DNA of 64,000 nt from Misgurnus anguillicaudatus (Eukaryota; Chordata; Actinopteri; Cypriniformes; Cobitidae), in contig NC_073358.2 of the NCBI RefSeq assembly GCF_027580225.2, positions 44,040,501-44,104,500 of the forward strand. The letters are read 5' to 3'. The notes under the pieces were generated by a model. It ran no database searches and had not been told where the DNA came from. It was given only the letters and a program-made list of their open reading frames with translations. Every line of letters begins with the position of its first letter. The first letter of the stretch is position 1. Positions 48,549 through 58,806 of the stretch are shown here, piece by piece. The translations under genes and the position numbers were made by a program.

Positions 48549-49101
48549 AGGGAACCTATTTCATTGCTAAAAACAACGTTATTTTGTGTATTTGGTATAA
48601 TACAATGTGTTTGCGTAGTTTTTTGTAAAAAAAACCCCACACTATATATTTTTAATATAGCATACATTTTGCTAGCTCCAGATATCCTGCCTTACTCCAA
48701 CGCATTGATTTTGTACAAAACTCATCAATTTGGAAAGCGATGTGTCCCTTATTGGCCAGCTAATCTGTACGTTGTGATTGACCTGAATACCCCTCTGACG
48801 TTAGACAGAAATGTGACGCTCCTTACAATGTTTGAAAGATTTGGTCGCAATGTAATACTGACAGGAGTTAACTTACAATAATATCGTATGGTCTTGTCTA
48901 CGTCAACAGGCCCAGGAAGTAAACTGTTGCCTACAATCCATGTGTTTGTTGTAGTCCAAGAAAAGAAATTTACACTGAAAACGATAGCTCGACTCATCGT
49001 TTACTTTGGGGTTTGTACCTTTTGCATATCGTTAACATGTACTAATACACACTTACACACCAAAGGCAATGTAAAATCGTGAATCGGAAAATAGTTGTTC
49101 T
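48549..49101. mobile_element. TTAA MITE, copy B (GGAACCTATTTCATTGC)
   Basis: TTAA at 48545-48548 and 49102-49105; matches copy A at 45019-45494. Confidence 0.8.
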
Positions 49102-49521
49102 TTAATGAATTAAACTTAATTTAGCGATTTAAGTTGCAGCCTTGGCTTCCACTCTGTTGCTTCCTCAAATCAATTTCACTTTGCTCATTTAGAGTCCATA
49201 TAAATTAAACTCCATTTCGTGTTTTTACTACTTTCACCTGCTGCACGACCGCAACACAACAATATAAACAAAGCTTTTAGGCTATAAAAGGCTTTTTGGC
49301 ACCAGTATACAAGAAAATGGCATCTACTCCAGTAAATGTTTTGGATCCACCCACATTTTTTTTGCTTCCGATGCCCATGATTCGATGGATATTTACTATT
49401 TTGTAAGCCATCGGGAGAGGAGTGGAAGAAGAAGAAGAAAGAGAGGCATCATCATATTAAAAAATGTCAGAAACTGTTAATGGAGCCCTATTCAAATGTA
49501 ACGTTAAATTGCACTTGTTAA

Positions 49522-49758
49522 AGGCGGAGTGCACAATGTTTGAAAGCCAATGTTGATATTTGAAATCACCTAAACAAACACGCCCCTACCCCAATAGAAT
49601 CTGGACCTTCTTTTAAAAGACCCGCCCCACACATATGCAACCCGGCAAGGATGTCGGTTAGTAGACACGCTCCTTACTGCTGATTGGCTATAAATGTGTT
49701 TTGGTAGTCGGGCCGTCTCCTTTTCCAAAGCGTTTTTCAAACATTGTGCACTCCGCCT
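49522..49758. mobile_element. TTAA MITE with near-perfect ends
   Basis: TTAA at 49518-49521 and 49759-49762. AGGCGGAGTGCACAATGTTT and its exact complement end the 237-bp unit. Confidence 0.9.
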
Positions 49759-49904
49759 TTAAACACCATCCAAGTTAAACGTTCTCCTGATTTTCCCAAG
49801 TGGTTGATATCCTCAGGGCAACATTTCAATCAAATATCAGACTTTAGAAATACGTTTACATTTTGTTTTAAGTTTAAGCTTACAATCAGGATTTGCTGCT
49901 TTAA

Positions 49905-50345
49905 AGGTCAATTTTTTTGTGTTTTTGAATATAACGTGTTCATGTTTCACATGTAAAAAAATTCAGTATTTTTCACACAATTTACTTTTATCTGTATGCC
50001 GCTGTTTTCACCGCCTCAAAACGGGCTGATGTCTTCCTTGTTCTATGAAGTCCCTCCTTCAGAAATACATATCGAGTTTTGATTGTGTAGTTTGTTCAGT
50101 GTGTTGTGATTCAATAGCAGCTTAGCATGCCGTTAGCTTAGCTGCCGACTGACGTATTCCTGTGGGCGGAGTTTAGTCAAAAAACTGTTCCAGTGACGTT
50201 ATTAAAGCAGGAAGTAGACCTGCTTTAATAACGGCCACTCGCTGTAGGCTTTGAAAGGCGAATTATGTTAAAGAAAATATATCGCCTGGCATTGAACTTT
50301 GAACTTTATCATTTTACAGGTATTATTTATGCTATTATAGCAACA
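49905..50345. repeat. Probable nested repeat with central perfect hairpin
   Basis: The block is distinct from the flanking element. It contains a perfect 15-bp stem at 50197-50211 and 50219-50233 around a 7-nt loop. Ends are approximate. Confidence 0.45.
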
Positions 50346-50738
50346 TTACACACTAACTAGTGTTTCAAAAATTGGATCAGAAGTAACGTGACCTTAAGGC
50401 CATTGTTTTTCACTTATCATTTCACTCTGATTTTAGCGTTCAGTTATGGTTGGGGTGGGTTTAGGATTTATTTTCAAAAATGTTGTCCTTGGAGCAACAC
50501 AATATGTTCCCATGAGGACATCTCTCACTTGGCAAAATCAGGTCGAGCCCAAGTTAACTGCTCAGCTGTTGTTTTGATGACATATGTCACTTGATGTACC
50601 AACATGGCGGATTGTACTACATCCGAATTTCATTCACACTATTTTTATGCTATAAATAATTTACTTTTTTAATGGTTGTTAAGTAGGTACTTCATTTAAG
50701 TCAGTATGTACCGTCACAGTATGCGGTTTCGGACGCAG

Positions 50739-52480
50739 GGACAGTCGAAATAAATACTCTCTCTTTTATCTCGCACTCTCTGTTTATTCCATCTTCCAAA
50801 CCATGTATCTATTTTTGTCTCCACTTATTCCTGCCAGTGGCTCATACAGATTGTTGCATGAATCACTTCAGGATAGGCCCGGCAACTAAACAAATCCAAG
50901 TTGCTGAGAGGCTAAACATTGCTCCTTGGCTTATCGTAACGCGCCTAAAATGCGGGACTCTCCCCAACTCCTGCTCTTCTGTGCTTCATCTTCAGAACCA
51001 AGCCAACAACAGCTTTCAGCGAGACGATGGAAAAGCCCCAGCGGAAGGAGTCCACGGAGTTGGATGGTTGTATTCGAGGCCTGTGGGAGGATGAGAAGGA
51101 GACCAGAGAGAGGTAGACAGAAGTGTGGGTTGGGCTTAACAAGCAAGGATCTCGTCGATTTAAAGGCGCTGCTAAAAATGTATGAAAGCGCGTTTGGACA
51201 TAGGCCACAGCGAACAGCTTGGCCAGCTGAGCGGCAATGCAGCGGGACGCCTAATAAGCCCCGTGCAATTTTTCACTCCATATTTTATCAATAAAAAAGC
51301 AGTTTAAAAAATCCACAGTGGACGCAGCTCTGCGCCGTCCACCATCTGGAGCCGCCTTTCATTCCTTAATCCGCTCGTCATTAAAACGTTTCTTGGCAGT
51401 TCGTGGCTCGTTCCCCATGTGCAGATGTGGAGCGTATCTTCAGTCACTGTTTTGATCAAAGCGCACACGCGTCTACAGCAGACAGAGAAGACTTACCGCC
51501 TTCTGGCTACCGCGGGCCGAGCTGAGGTTACCGCTCGCATTATTTATTTATTTACAGAGTTATTTATTTATTCCTGCACTCCCACACAAGCACAGGTCAG
51601 CTCCGATAGAAGGTCTCCCCATCTCTGCTTCTGTAGGTATTCTTTCATTACGTGGTTAGCCATGAGACATCTGTGATTCAGTGCCATGGCTCTAAAACCC
51701 GAGGCTCAGGGATGAGTGGTGCTGATTTGTATGGCACCCTTTGATAGAAAGGCCCAGACGCGAACCGCAGATTTACAATTCTAAATAAGCACTCGTAACG
51801 TTGACATAAAAATGACTAAAATACACGTCAACGATCAGTCTTACGCTAAACCAGCAATTGAATCGGTGTCTGTGTGTTTGTTTGTTAAAAACGCGAGTGG
51901 TACTTGAAACAGAGCAGTTGTTGTGATGAAAGACGTTCAAGGCTTTTGTTCCTGCTGTGAATTCCTTAATTACGGATCACATTTCCTTCTAGAATTCTCA
52001 GATGGATCTTCGCACTTCTGCCGCACGTTTAAACGTTTACAAAATGTTGACTTTTTGAAAAGCCTCAACAATTCAGCAAGATGACAAGCTAAACATAATA
52101 GAGAGAAATAGAAGCAGCCACGTGTTCAACTTTAGCGAGATGTTGAAGCTATTGATATTTTCCTTTGAATTTAAGGCCTAAAGCATAAACAAAGTTTGCT
52201 TGGTATCTAAATATAAGTGAGATACTGTACTTCATGGACATACAAAGTCTTTTCCGCCATAAGGTAACCACTACAGCCCCCACAATCAGTTTTAGTTGTT
52301 TCTGCCCTGCTAGCAAATGTGGTGAAACAAAAAATATATAATATTTAAATGATAGGCTACATTTCTAACAACAAAGGGCAAAATCCATGTGAAAAATGGT
52401 GTAAAACTCTGTGCATTCTAATTTGAAGATTTTTAGATAAGTGATATAAAATAAATTTTAAATCCTTTTTGTGCGCATAT
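50739..52480. other. Unique block, possible regulatory DNA
   Basis: No repeat signatures are seen at about 50830-51420 or 51700-52150. Frames at 50837-51294 open on both strands, without domain or splice structure. The 51190-51420 part is GC-rich with E-box-like CATCTG and AT-core motifs. No gene is called. Confidence 0.4.
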
Positions 52481-52709
52481 TGACACTGGACCACAAAACC
52501 AGTCATAATTAGCAGTAGAAATATATTGTATGGGTCAAAATTATAATTTTTATGCCAAAAATCATTAGGATATTAAGTAAAGATCATGTTCCATGAAGAT
52601 ATTTAGATTTTCTATCGTAAATATATAAAAAATTTATTTACCAATAGTAATATGTGTTGCTAAGGACTTTATTTGCACAACTTTGAAAAAAGTTGTATTT
52701 TGGAGAAAT

Positions 52710-53688
52710 AATGGGTCTCATTCACTAAGCATGCGTACGCACAAATTTGTGCGTGAGATGTGCGCACGGATGTTTTCACGAACAAATCGTGATTCAACAA
52801 AATTCCTTTTAAATGTACGCAAAAATTCAAGAAAACCTAAAACCACTCGTACGCAATAATCACATACGCTATAATCAAATACTAGGCTATAATTATTATG
52901 GTTTATTATAATGTTAAAATATAAAATTAACATGATTATATTTTATATTGTAATATTTTCTGTATTATATATTATTAAACATAATCTATATTATTATTAT
53001 TATTATATACATTATATTATATATTATTATAGCCTACTTATTTTTTCTAAACATATAAAGAAGATGCACATAATAACAAATCTTCATGCTTCGTTTCTCA
53101 CTTTTTAAATCTCTATATGAGAGTGTTTGCTTAATGCCTAATGCAAACGTCATGTAAAAGTAATGAGAAGTCCAAACGTCAATCACTTGATCTCCTGTCT
53201 GTTTTTTTTTAGATACAGATGCGCTTCTCTGTCATATTCATTAAATGTTACATTTGTTAACGCATCCAATACTTCTTTAAAGTTACTCCGGTCAGTGGAC
53301 AGCACTGGCTTCCTCCAGCGATAGCAAAACCTATCAAATAAAAAAATGCAAAACAAAACGTAACTGTACCGATAATAAATATGATCATAGATTTATTTTC
53401 GTGCTCTTTTGCTTCCATAACAACCTGCTCGAAAGTTTTCTGTGGACCAGCGCTGCGCAAAGCCCCTATATGGAGCTGGTTTGGGTGTGTTTTAGGCAAA
53501 TTACCAACCACGTGCACGCGGCCGCTCACGTAGAACACTCCAAATTCACTAACGTAAGAACTAAGTATAAGAACAAACTCATGTGTATACGCATGTGATG
53601 TGAATTAGGCGGAACGTTTTTAACGTTTTTACGCAAGTGTGCGTATAAATACGAAAAATGTACGCAATTATTACCCATTGTCCCATGC
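52710..53688. mobile_element. GCGTACG-rich inserted element, copy 1
   Basis: It interrupts the CTGGACCACAAAACC repeat, whose sequence resumes at ACAATACATCAATGG. It is related to the copy at 61770-62061 (GAGAAGTCCAAACGTCAATC, TTGCTTAATGCCTAA). An AT-only tract lies at 52960-53035. It contains the minus-strand frame at 53257-53538. Confidence 0.65.
53257..53538 (-). CDS. Unrecognised 93-residue frame with one membrane segment
   Basis: The frame starts MFYVSGRVHV; internal methionines (for example MEAKEHENKS) could also be starts. A strongly hydrophobic stretch (SMIIFIIGTVTFCFAFFYLI) is preceded by charged residues and followed by GGSQCC. The segment is absent from the related copy at 61770. 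No transposase motif or known family is recognised. It could be a chance frame, a decayed exon of the element, or a captured host fragment. Low confidence as a gene. Confidence 0.2.
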   Translation of the reverse strand: MFYVSGRVHVVGNLPKTHPNQLHIGALRSAGPQKTFEQVVMEAKEHENKSMIIFIIGTVTFCFAFFYLIGFAIAGGSQCCPLTGVTLKKYWMR

Positions 53689-54012
53689 TAACAATACATC
53701 AATGGAAAGCTTATTTATTCAGCTTTCAGGTGATGTATATATCTCAATTTAAACACTTAACAGGACACTGTGGTTTCTCAAAAAAGTTGAAAAAATGGTT
53801 ATTGACCCATCAAAATTGTGATTTGTGGATGGTAGTCTGTAATTTTATGTTTCCATAGTCTTAGTTTATTTATTTTTTCTCGTTCTTAATTTGATGTATC
53901 AATATTCTATCTTCAAATTTTCTTCCTGTCCTTAACATCACCTGCCAAAAGGACTACGGATAAAAATGAGCCAATATTAACTCAATGTGGCGCATTTTAC
54001 ATGTATTATTAA

Positions 54013-54414
54013 AGGGGACCTACCATGAAAATGTGACCTTTTCCATGTTTAAGTGCTATAATTTGGTCCCCAGTGCTTCTATCAACCTAGAAAACATGAA
54101 TACGATCAACCCAGTAACTCAGTTTTGGTAAACCATTCTCTGAAAGCATGTGAAAAATAGGTAATTAAAATTTTGCTCCCCATGTGATGTTAGAAGGGGA
54201 TAATACCGCCCCTTAATTTGCACTACCCTTTAGTATAGCGATCAGCTCATTTGCATGTTAAAGGACACACCCAAAACGGCACATTTTTGCACACACCTAC
54301 AAAGTTACAACTTTAACATGCTATAATAAATTATCTATATGATATTTTGAGCTAAAACTTTACATATATACTCTTGTGACAACAAAGATTTAAAAGTCTT
54401 GTGAAATGTCTCCT
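54013..54414. mobile_element. TTAA MITE (AGGGGACCTACCATG family)
   Basis: TTAA at 54009-54012 and 54415-54418; close relative of 22479-22911. Confidence 0.85.
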
Positions 54415-54639
54415 TTAATGTGCATTGTCCCTTATTAAAATGTATATGTTTTTTTGGTCCAGTGTCATATATAATTTACATATTTTAAGCTGGAATTTCT
54501 TCTATTTTATGTTTCTGTTTAAACATACAATTGCAGGAACTTTGCATACTTTCTTTATGTGTGTTTAAGTTAAATGACACTTTAAGTCTGACACTTTATG
54601 TAAAATCGTACAGTAGCCAACAGCTCAACTTATAAATCA

Positions 54640-54896
54640 TCATAAGCTTGCTGTTGCCAAGCATGTTTAGGTAGGAGGCAGTTTTGAACATTGAGTTTTA
54701 TGTACTTCCTTAACAGATTTTTTGTTTTGTTTATTTTAAACTCTAACGTTCATTGGCTCTCAACGAAGGCGGTCGCATTTTCTCTCGCTCTCCTCCCCTT
54801 AAACTTCCCTGCTTTGCTCCTCTCGTCTCATCTATTGTCTTATGCTTTGAGAGACTCGTTCCGCACTGCTCTCCAAACTAAAAAAATCTAAATATC
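54640..54896 (+). promoter_or_regulatory. Probable promoter and 5' UTR of the small membrane-protein gene
   Basis: The 5' flank has an ATTGG (reverse CCAAT) at 54752-54756 and a long CT-rich stretch at about 54780-54870 running into the start codon. No clear TATA box lies at a fixed distance. The CT-rich stretch could instead be the pyrimidine tract of a 3' splice site, making this the last exon of a spliced transcript. Transcription start is not determinable. Confidence 0.4.
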
Positions 54897-55301
54897 ATGG
54901 ATTTGATCAACTGGTCTCTCAACGCAACTGACACTATCTCCTCGACGAGAAACTTGAGTTCGGGGGAACCTGACTACCCTGCCGGAACGTTCGCAGCTGG
55001 CTATACAATGAACGCGTCGGAGAGGTCGAAGGACATGAAAAATATCTACCTATTCAGAATCATGATAACAGGTTTTCTGCTGATTGGATTCGGCATTGTC
55101 CTGATTTATCGAGAAGTTCAGAAAACATTTACAGCTGTCCAAAACCTCACAAGGCTGTCCGTCATGATTGAAGAAGTGAGCAGAGCGGTCAGCACTAATA
55201 TTGGGATTATTAATCGCAATATGGATTACATCATGGAGATGCTCCGGGCTTTGGAAAGAAGAATTGATCGATTGAGAGACCAAAACGGACTAAAAGAGTA
55301 G
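54897..55301 (+). CDS. Small single-pass membrane protein with coiled coil, family unknown
   Basis: This 134-residue frame is the only convincing host gene. The start has A at -3 and G at +4, a strong vertebrate context, and TAG ends it at 55299-55301. There is no signal peptide. Residues 1-50 contain four N-glycosylation sequons (N5, N9, N19, N39). A membrane segment follows at about 51-71 (FLLIGFGIVLIY at its end). From L84 to L126 every seventh residue is hydrophobic (L84, I91, V98, I105, I112, L119, L126), a seven-heptad coiled coil with partners at L87, V94, I102, M109, L116 and I123. The sequons suggest the N terminus faces the lumen or exterior and the coiled coil the cytosol, which would promote dimerisation. 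The layout recalls small proteins such as LSMEM1, but I do not claim homology. A single-exon gene is likely; a spliced upstream exon is possible. Confidence 0.8.
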   Translation: MDLINWSLNATDTISSTRNLSSGEPDYPAGTFAAGYTMNASERSKDMKNIYLFRIMITGFLLIGFGIVLIYREVQKTFTAVQNLTRLSVMIEEVSRAVSTNIGIINRNMDYIMEMLRALERRIDRLRDQNGLKE

Positions 55302-56020
55302 TCGTGTAAATTGGAATGCGTCTACTTGCCCCAAGACCAAACAATCCCAATCTTATCTGCTTTTGGCTCCCTTCAACAAGCACTGGCCTCATTCAAGGCC
55401 GCCGTTGGAACAACAACTCCCCGGAAGGGCACTGCATTGAGACGCTCTTGCGTTCCTTCCCCCACTTCTACAGACACCTGCTGATTGTTGACTCTGTCTG
55501 GAACCTGATCAAGGCCGTCTCCATGGCAATTTGCTGTGTATCTTTATGACATTCTTGCGGACTGAGGCACCTAGATTTGATGCCGGGAGTTGCGACTCTT
55601 CAGGCCTACACATACAAGAACTTTTACAAAAATGCACACACACATACATACATATATAAAGATATGCATTCACCCCCCAACCCACATCCCACGCCTTCAC
55701 CGATTTGTACCGCCAGTCTGACAAGCGGGTCAGTGACCAGTGCTGAGGAGGGCTGAAGGACCGGATGGCTGCTTGCTTGTGCTGGGTTACCTCCACTCCC
55801 CACTTCCCTCCCCTGTTGCAAGATGTGTGTTTTTCATGCTGTACTGGTTATGTGCTTATGTTGCTGAGGTGTTTTTTTTCTGTTCCCACGCTGTACTCAT
55901 AATCTGGGGATTGTTTTTTTCCTCCTCCCCTCCCTCATGTTATGCTGTATTTCTTCCTCAATCCCCTGTCTTCCTGTCCTGACTAGTGACAATAAAAGTC
56001 TACTACTACAAAAGTTACAG
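55302..56020 (+). other. 3' UTR of the small membrane-protein gene
   Basis: About 700 bp between the stop codon and AATAAA at 55991-55996. Cleavage would fall near 56010-56020. Short frames here lie in the UTR and show no domain. It ends just before the SINE at 56062. Confidence 0.6.
55991..55996 (+). terminator. AATAAA polyadenylation signal
   Basis: Canonical hexamer about 690 bp after the stop codon of the 134-residue gene. Confidence 0.75.
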
Positions 56021-56061
56021 CTTTAAACTCATTTTGGCTACATTTTTTCTATAAAATCAAA

Positions 56062-56179
56062 AGGTTCTTGGTAGAGCATTTCATTAGCTGCGCAAAATGT
56101 CATGGGTTCGAACCCAGGGAATGCACATGCTGATAAAATGTATAACTTGTACTTTACTGTAAGTCATTTTGGATAAAAG
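56062..56179 (+). repeat. tRNA-derived SINE, 5' part
   Basis: A-box-like GGTAGAGCATTTCATTAGC and B box GGTTCGAACCC at 56105-56115, followed by the tail TTTTGGATAAAAG. The tail is interrupted at GATAAAAG by the hAT element and resumes at 58779. Confidence 0.85.
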
Positions 56180-56409
56180 TAGGGATGTGCATGTATGTCA
56201 TTTTTTCATTTCGATTAATTCATAGGTCTGAAAAACAATTACTTGATTAACTGGGGGCGGGGCAATCAAAGGGGTGGGGTGTATACGTCATGGTGAAAAT
56301 TAAAATATTTTATTAAAAACACTCAAATAAAACTTAATTTTGAAGAAACTATGAAGAAAAATGAACACATTCTAGATTTTTAATGAATTAAATGTTTTTA
56401 ACCGAAATC

Positions 56410-56960
56410 TCTAATGCTGCGTTTACACCAGCCACGGTAGAGGCATCAAGGGCAAGTGATTTCAATGTTAACTGTGAAGACGCCCTGATGCGCGCCTGGA
56501 GGCCTTGCGGCGCGAAGAGGCGTTTGGTGCGGCGCGATACACGCAATTCCGCCTCAATGGTTCGAATTGAGGGTCCGGTGCGGTATGTGCGAATGGTGCT
56601 TTTTGTGCATTTTGCGTTTGACACCCGAGTTGAAAAATTTGAACTTTGGCGGATTTTCGCGCCGCGTTAACCAATCAGGAGCCTGCTTGCTGCTGTGGCG
56701 GCAGCCCCGCCCGGACACACTTATTCAACATGAAGGAACGCTTAATATTGTCCTGGAGAAGTCATCCGGAGCTATACGACACATCTTCTTATTTCTATAG
56801 AGTCAGGAATAAAAAGGACCTCGCTTGGAAGAGTGTCAGTGAGGACATTGGGCAACCTGGTAAGTTGTAAATACACATTTCACTTTTGAGTCACGTGACG
56901 TTTATCGATTCACGCCGTTTATTTTCCTCCTATAGTAAGGTGACTAAATCCAAACCGGTA
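56410..56960 (+). mobile_element. 5' part of a Harbinger-type element with MADF gene
   Basis: GCGTTTACACCAGCCACGG at the left resembles the GCGTTCACACCAGAC terminus at 30866. Block 56627-56654 is shared with 31783-31810. After the exon and donor at 56860 the sequence soon changes to unrelated repeat (near 56975), so exon 2 and the right end are missing. Confidence 0.65.
56730..56859 (+). pseudogene. MADF-domain first exon of a Harbinger-associated protein
   Basis: The frame begins MKERLILSWRSHPELYDTSS and contains the MADF signature: LI, then SHPELYD, then a basic RNKKD, then W in LAWKSV, then DIGQP. The exon ends at CCTG|GTAAGT (56859/56860), a textbook donor in phase 1. MADF/Myb-like proteins are the DNA-binding partners encoded beside the nuclease in PIF/Harbinger transposons. 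About half of a roughly 85-residue MADF domain is present, and no credible second exon follows. A host MADF gene is less likely because the block lies inside a repeat. Confidence 0.7.
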
Positions 56961-57900
56961 ACTCTCTCGATCAGGGACGTGCACAGACATTTTGAGGGGC
57001 AGGGGCTCAAGTGAAATAAAGGGCACTTCTCATCATTATGTATATTTTTTTCTTTTTTTTTAAACAAAAAGTATATATATTAACGCAATTCTGACTTCCT
57101 TTTTAAAAAAAATATTTTAAAAGTTCAAAAAAGTTCAAACTCACACAATTGTTTAATTTTCAAAAGATGTCTACAAAATAATCAGTTGTTCACACAGACA
57201 CAATGGTCTCCTTAGTAGTCTAGGTTTATAGAGCAGCAAAGGAAGCCATTACACAATGTGCATGTTTTGAAAACATTAAATTACACATTAATTACAAATT
57301 TGTTAAAATGCTAAAAACAAAGTTGTGACTGCTGAGTTAGCGCTACATGCCAATAAATGCTATATCATATTCTAGCGTTTAGCTGATTAGTTGTTAGTTG
57401 TTACTCAAAATGTATTTTCGTCTGATAAGGGCTCAAAATATAAGGTCTGTTTACTAATGTGAGCTTCTGGCATGAGCATCAGAGCAGAGCAATCAGAGCA
57501 GAGCTCAACATTATTATTCATGACCCTTTCAAATAGAGCAAAAATAGACCATTTAATTAAAATGACAAATTCTAGGGTTGTAAACAGACATGTAAAAACG
57601 TTTCCGGATAATTTTTGCACTTAATAAAGCAACATACCTTCTATGTAATTGTCAAAGAACAATTTAACATATTATGACAACACATTCTATGGCACCTTTA
57701 ATCTTAGGTTTCAAATTTATTAGGGTTACACATGTCAGAAACAACAAATATAGATTAGGCCTAATCTATTTTTAGATTAGGCTAACCAGACATCCAAATG
57801 CCGCCATAACCACAAAAATAAATAAATAAATAAACCCACATGATCATCGTTTTCGTGGTCGATCATCGATGCCAGGTTCGAATACTCGAGCAATCGAGTG

Positions 57901-58756
57901 GGTGATTCTCACAAAACCATTGAAACACCACGGCACTAATGATTTTAGCTTTAAAATGTGTAATATTGTAACATTAAAAAGCATCAGAATTAACACAATA
58001 CTGTGTTCTACCTTGCACAATGTGTGATTTCAACATAAGAATTTATAATTGGAAATTTTATCTAATTTTCTGCTGAAATTCTCATTACCGCAATGTGTCC
58101 GGCTGTGTTTGAACATGCGTTATGTTGTAATTTAATCAAATTAACACAAAAATATTAAGAAAAAGAAATAAATGGATGTTTTGCTAAACTACTTTAGATG
58201 ACAGAAAAAATATTTACTGAATATTCATGTATAATAATAATGAAGAATAATTAGGAAAATTATGTGTCCATGCCTGATGTTCCCATCCTCTGCAACACTT
58301 TTTGAGAACAGTTTAAGCACACATACAGAATTTTAATAAAGTTTGATTTTGAGTGACCAAGCACATGGACCAGTTACTTCAAGATGGCTACCAGGTAAGA
58401 TCATTTTTTTACAGTTAATTTGAAATATTGTCTTGTCAGAATGCTTACACGACATTTTGATTATCATTACCGCAACAGATGCTTATTAAATGTTAATTTA
58501 ATTAATAGAAGCATAATACTTTGATTTTAAATGCATGTGCAGAATCTCCAAATTATGTTCTTTCAGGTTTGTCATGTCATTTTGAAAATATGTCAGTGTT
58601 GATGTTTTCTGACTGTTGCGGTAATGAGATTTTTTAGGACTAATTTTTTACTCCAGACTTTGTTTTTCAATGCCTGGTGGGGAAAAAAGTAAATTTAAGC
58701 AAATTTTACATTTTCATGCTTGACATTTTTAAAACCAAGTTTTCGTGAGAATCACC
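57901..58756. mobile_element. Nested inverted-end element (GGTGATTCTCAC)
   Basis: GGTGATTCTCACAAAACC and GTTTTCGTGAGAATCACC are inverted ends. CGAGT occurs directly on both sides (57895-57899 and 58757-58761). It lies within the hAT element. Confidence 0.75.
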
Positions 58757-58778
58757 CGAGTACTCGTGCCCATCCCTA

Positions 58779-58806
58779 GATAAAAGCCAAATCCACACAA
58801 GTAAAT
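58779..58806 (+). repeat. SINE tail, 3' part
   Basis: The sequence resumes with GATAAAAGCCAAATCC and AAGTAAATGA, the normal continuation of the SINE tail broken at 56179. Confidence 0.7.

Larger units (their letters stand above)
48266..50738. mobile_element. Large inverted-end element (GCTGCGTCC) with nested MITEs
   Basis: Left GCTGCGTCCATACAATATAG and right CAGTATGCGGTTTCGGACGC are loosely inverted. The left flank contains CATACTATTCGAAAACAGTA and TGACCTACTACTTCCGGC. Inserts at 48549, 49522 and about 49905-50345 account for much of its length. The outer pair is older and less certain. Confidence 0.55.
52481..54467. repeat. CTGGACCACAAAACC repeat, long copy split by inserts
   Basis: The left end ACACTGGACCACAAAACC is mirrored by TTTGGTCCAGTGTCA at 54453-54467. 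It matches the 17064 copy (ATTAGGATATTAAGTAAAGA, AAGCTTATTTATTCAGCTTT). Inserts lie at about 52710-53688 and 54013-54414. Confidence 0.75.
56180..58778. mobile_element. hAT-like 2.6-kb element inserted in a SINE
   Basis: Ends TAGGGATGTGCA and GTGCCCATCCCTA; GATAAAAG duplicated exactly at 56172-56179 and 58779-58786. It contains a Harbinger fragment (about 56410-56960) and a nested element at 57901-58756. No hAT transposase frame is left. Confidence 0.9.

Noticed and set aside
50837..51294. Several overlapping frames at 50.8-51.3 kb
   Set aside because: Open on both strands by composition; no domain or exon boundaries.
55316..55549. 77-codon frame after the small gene
   Set aside because: It lies in the 3' UTR and shows no family or conserved features.
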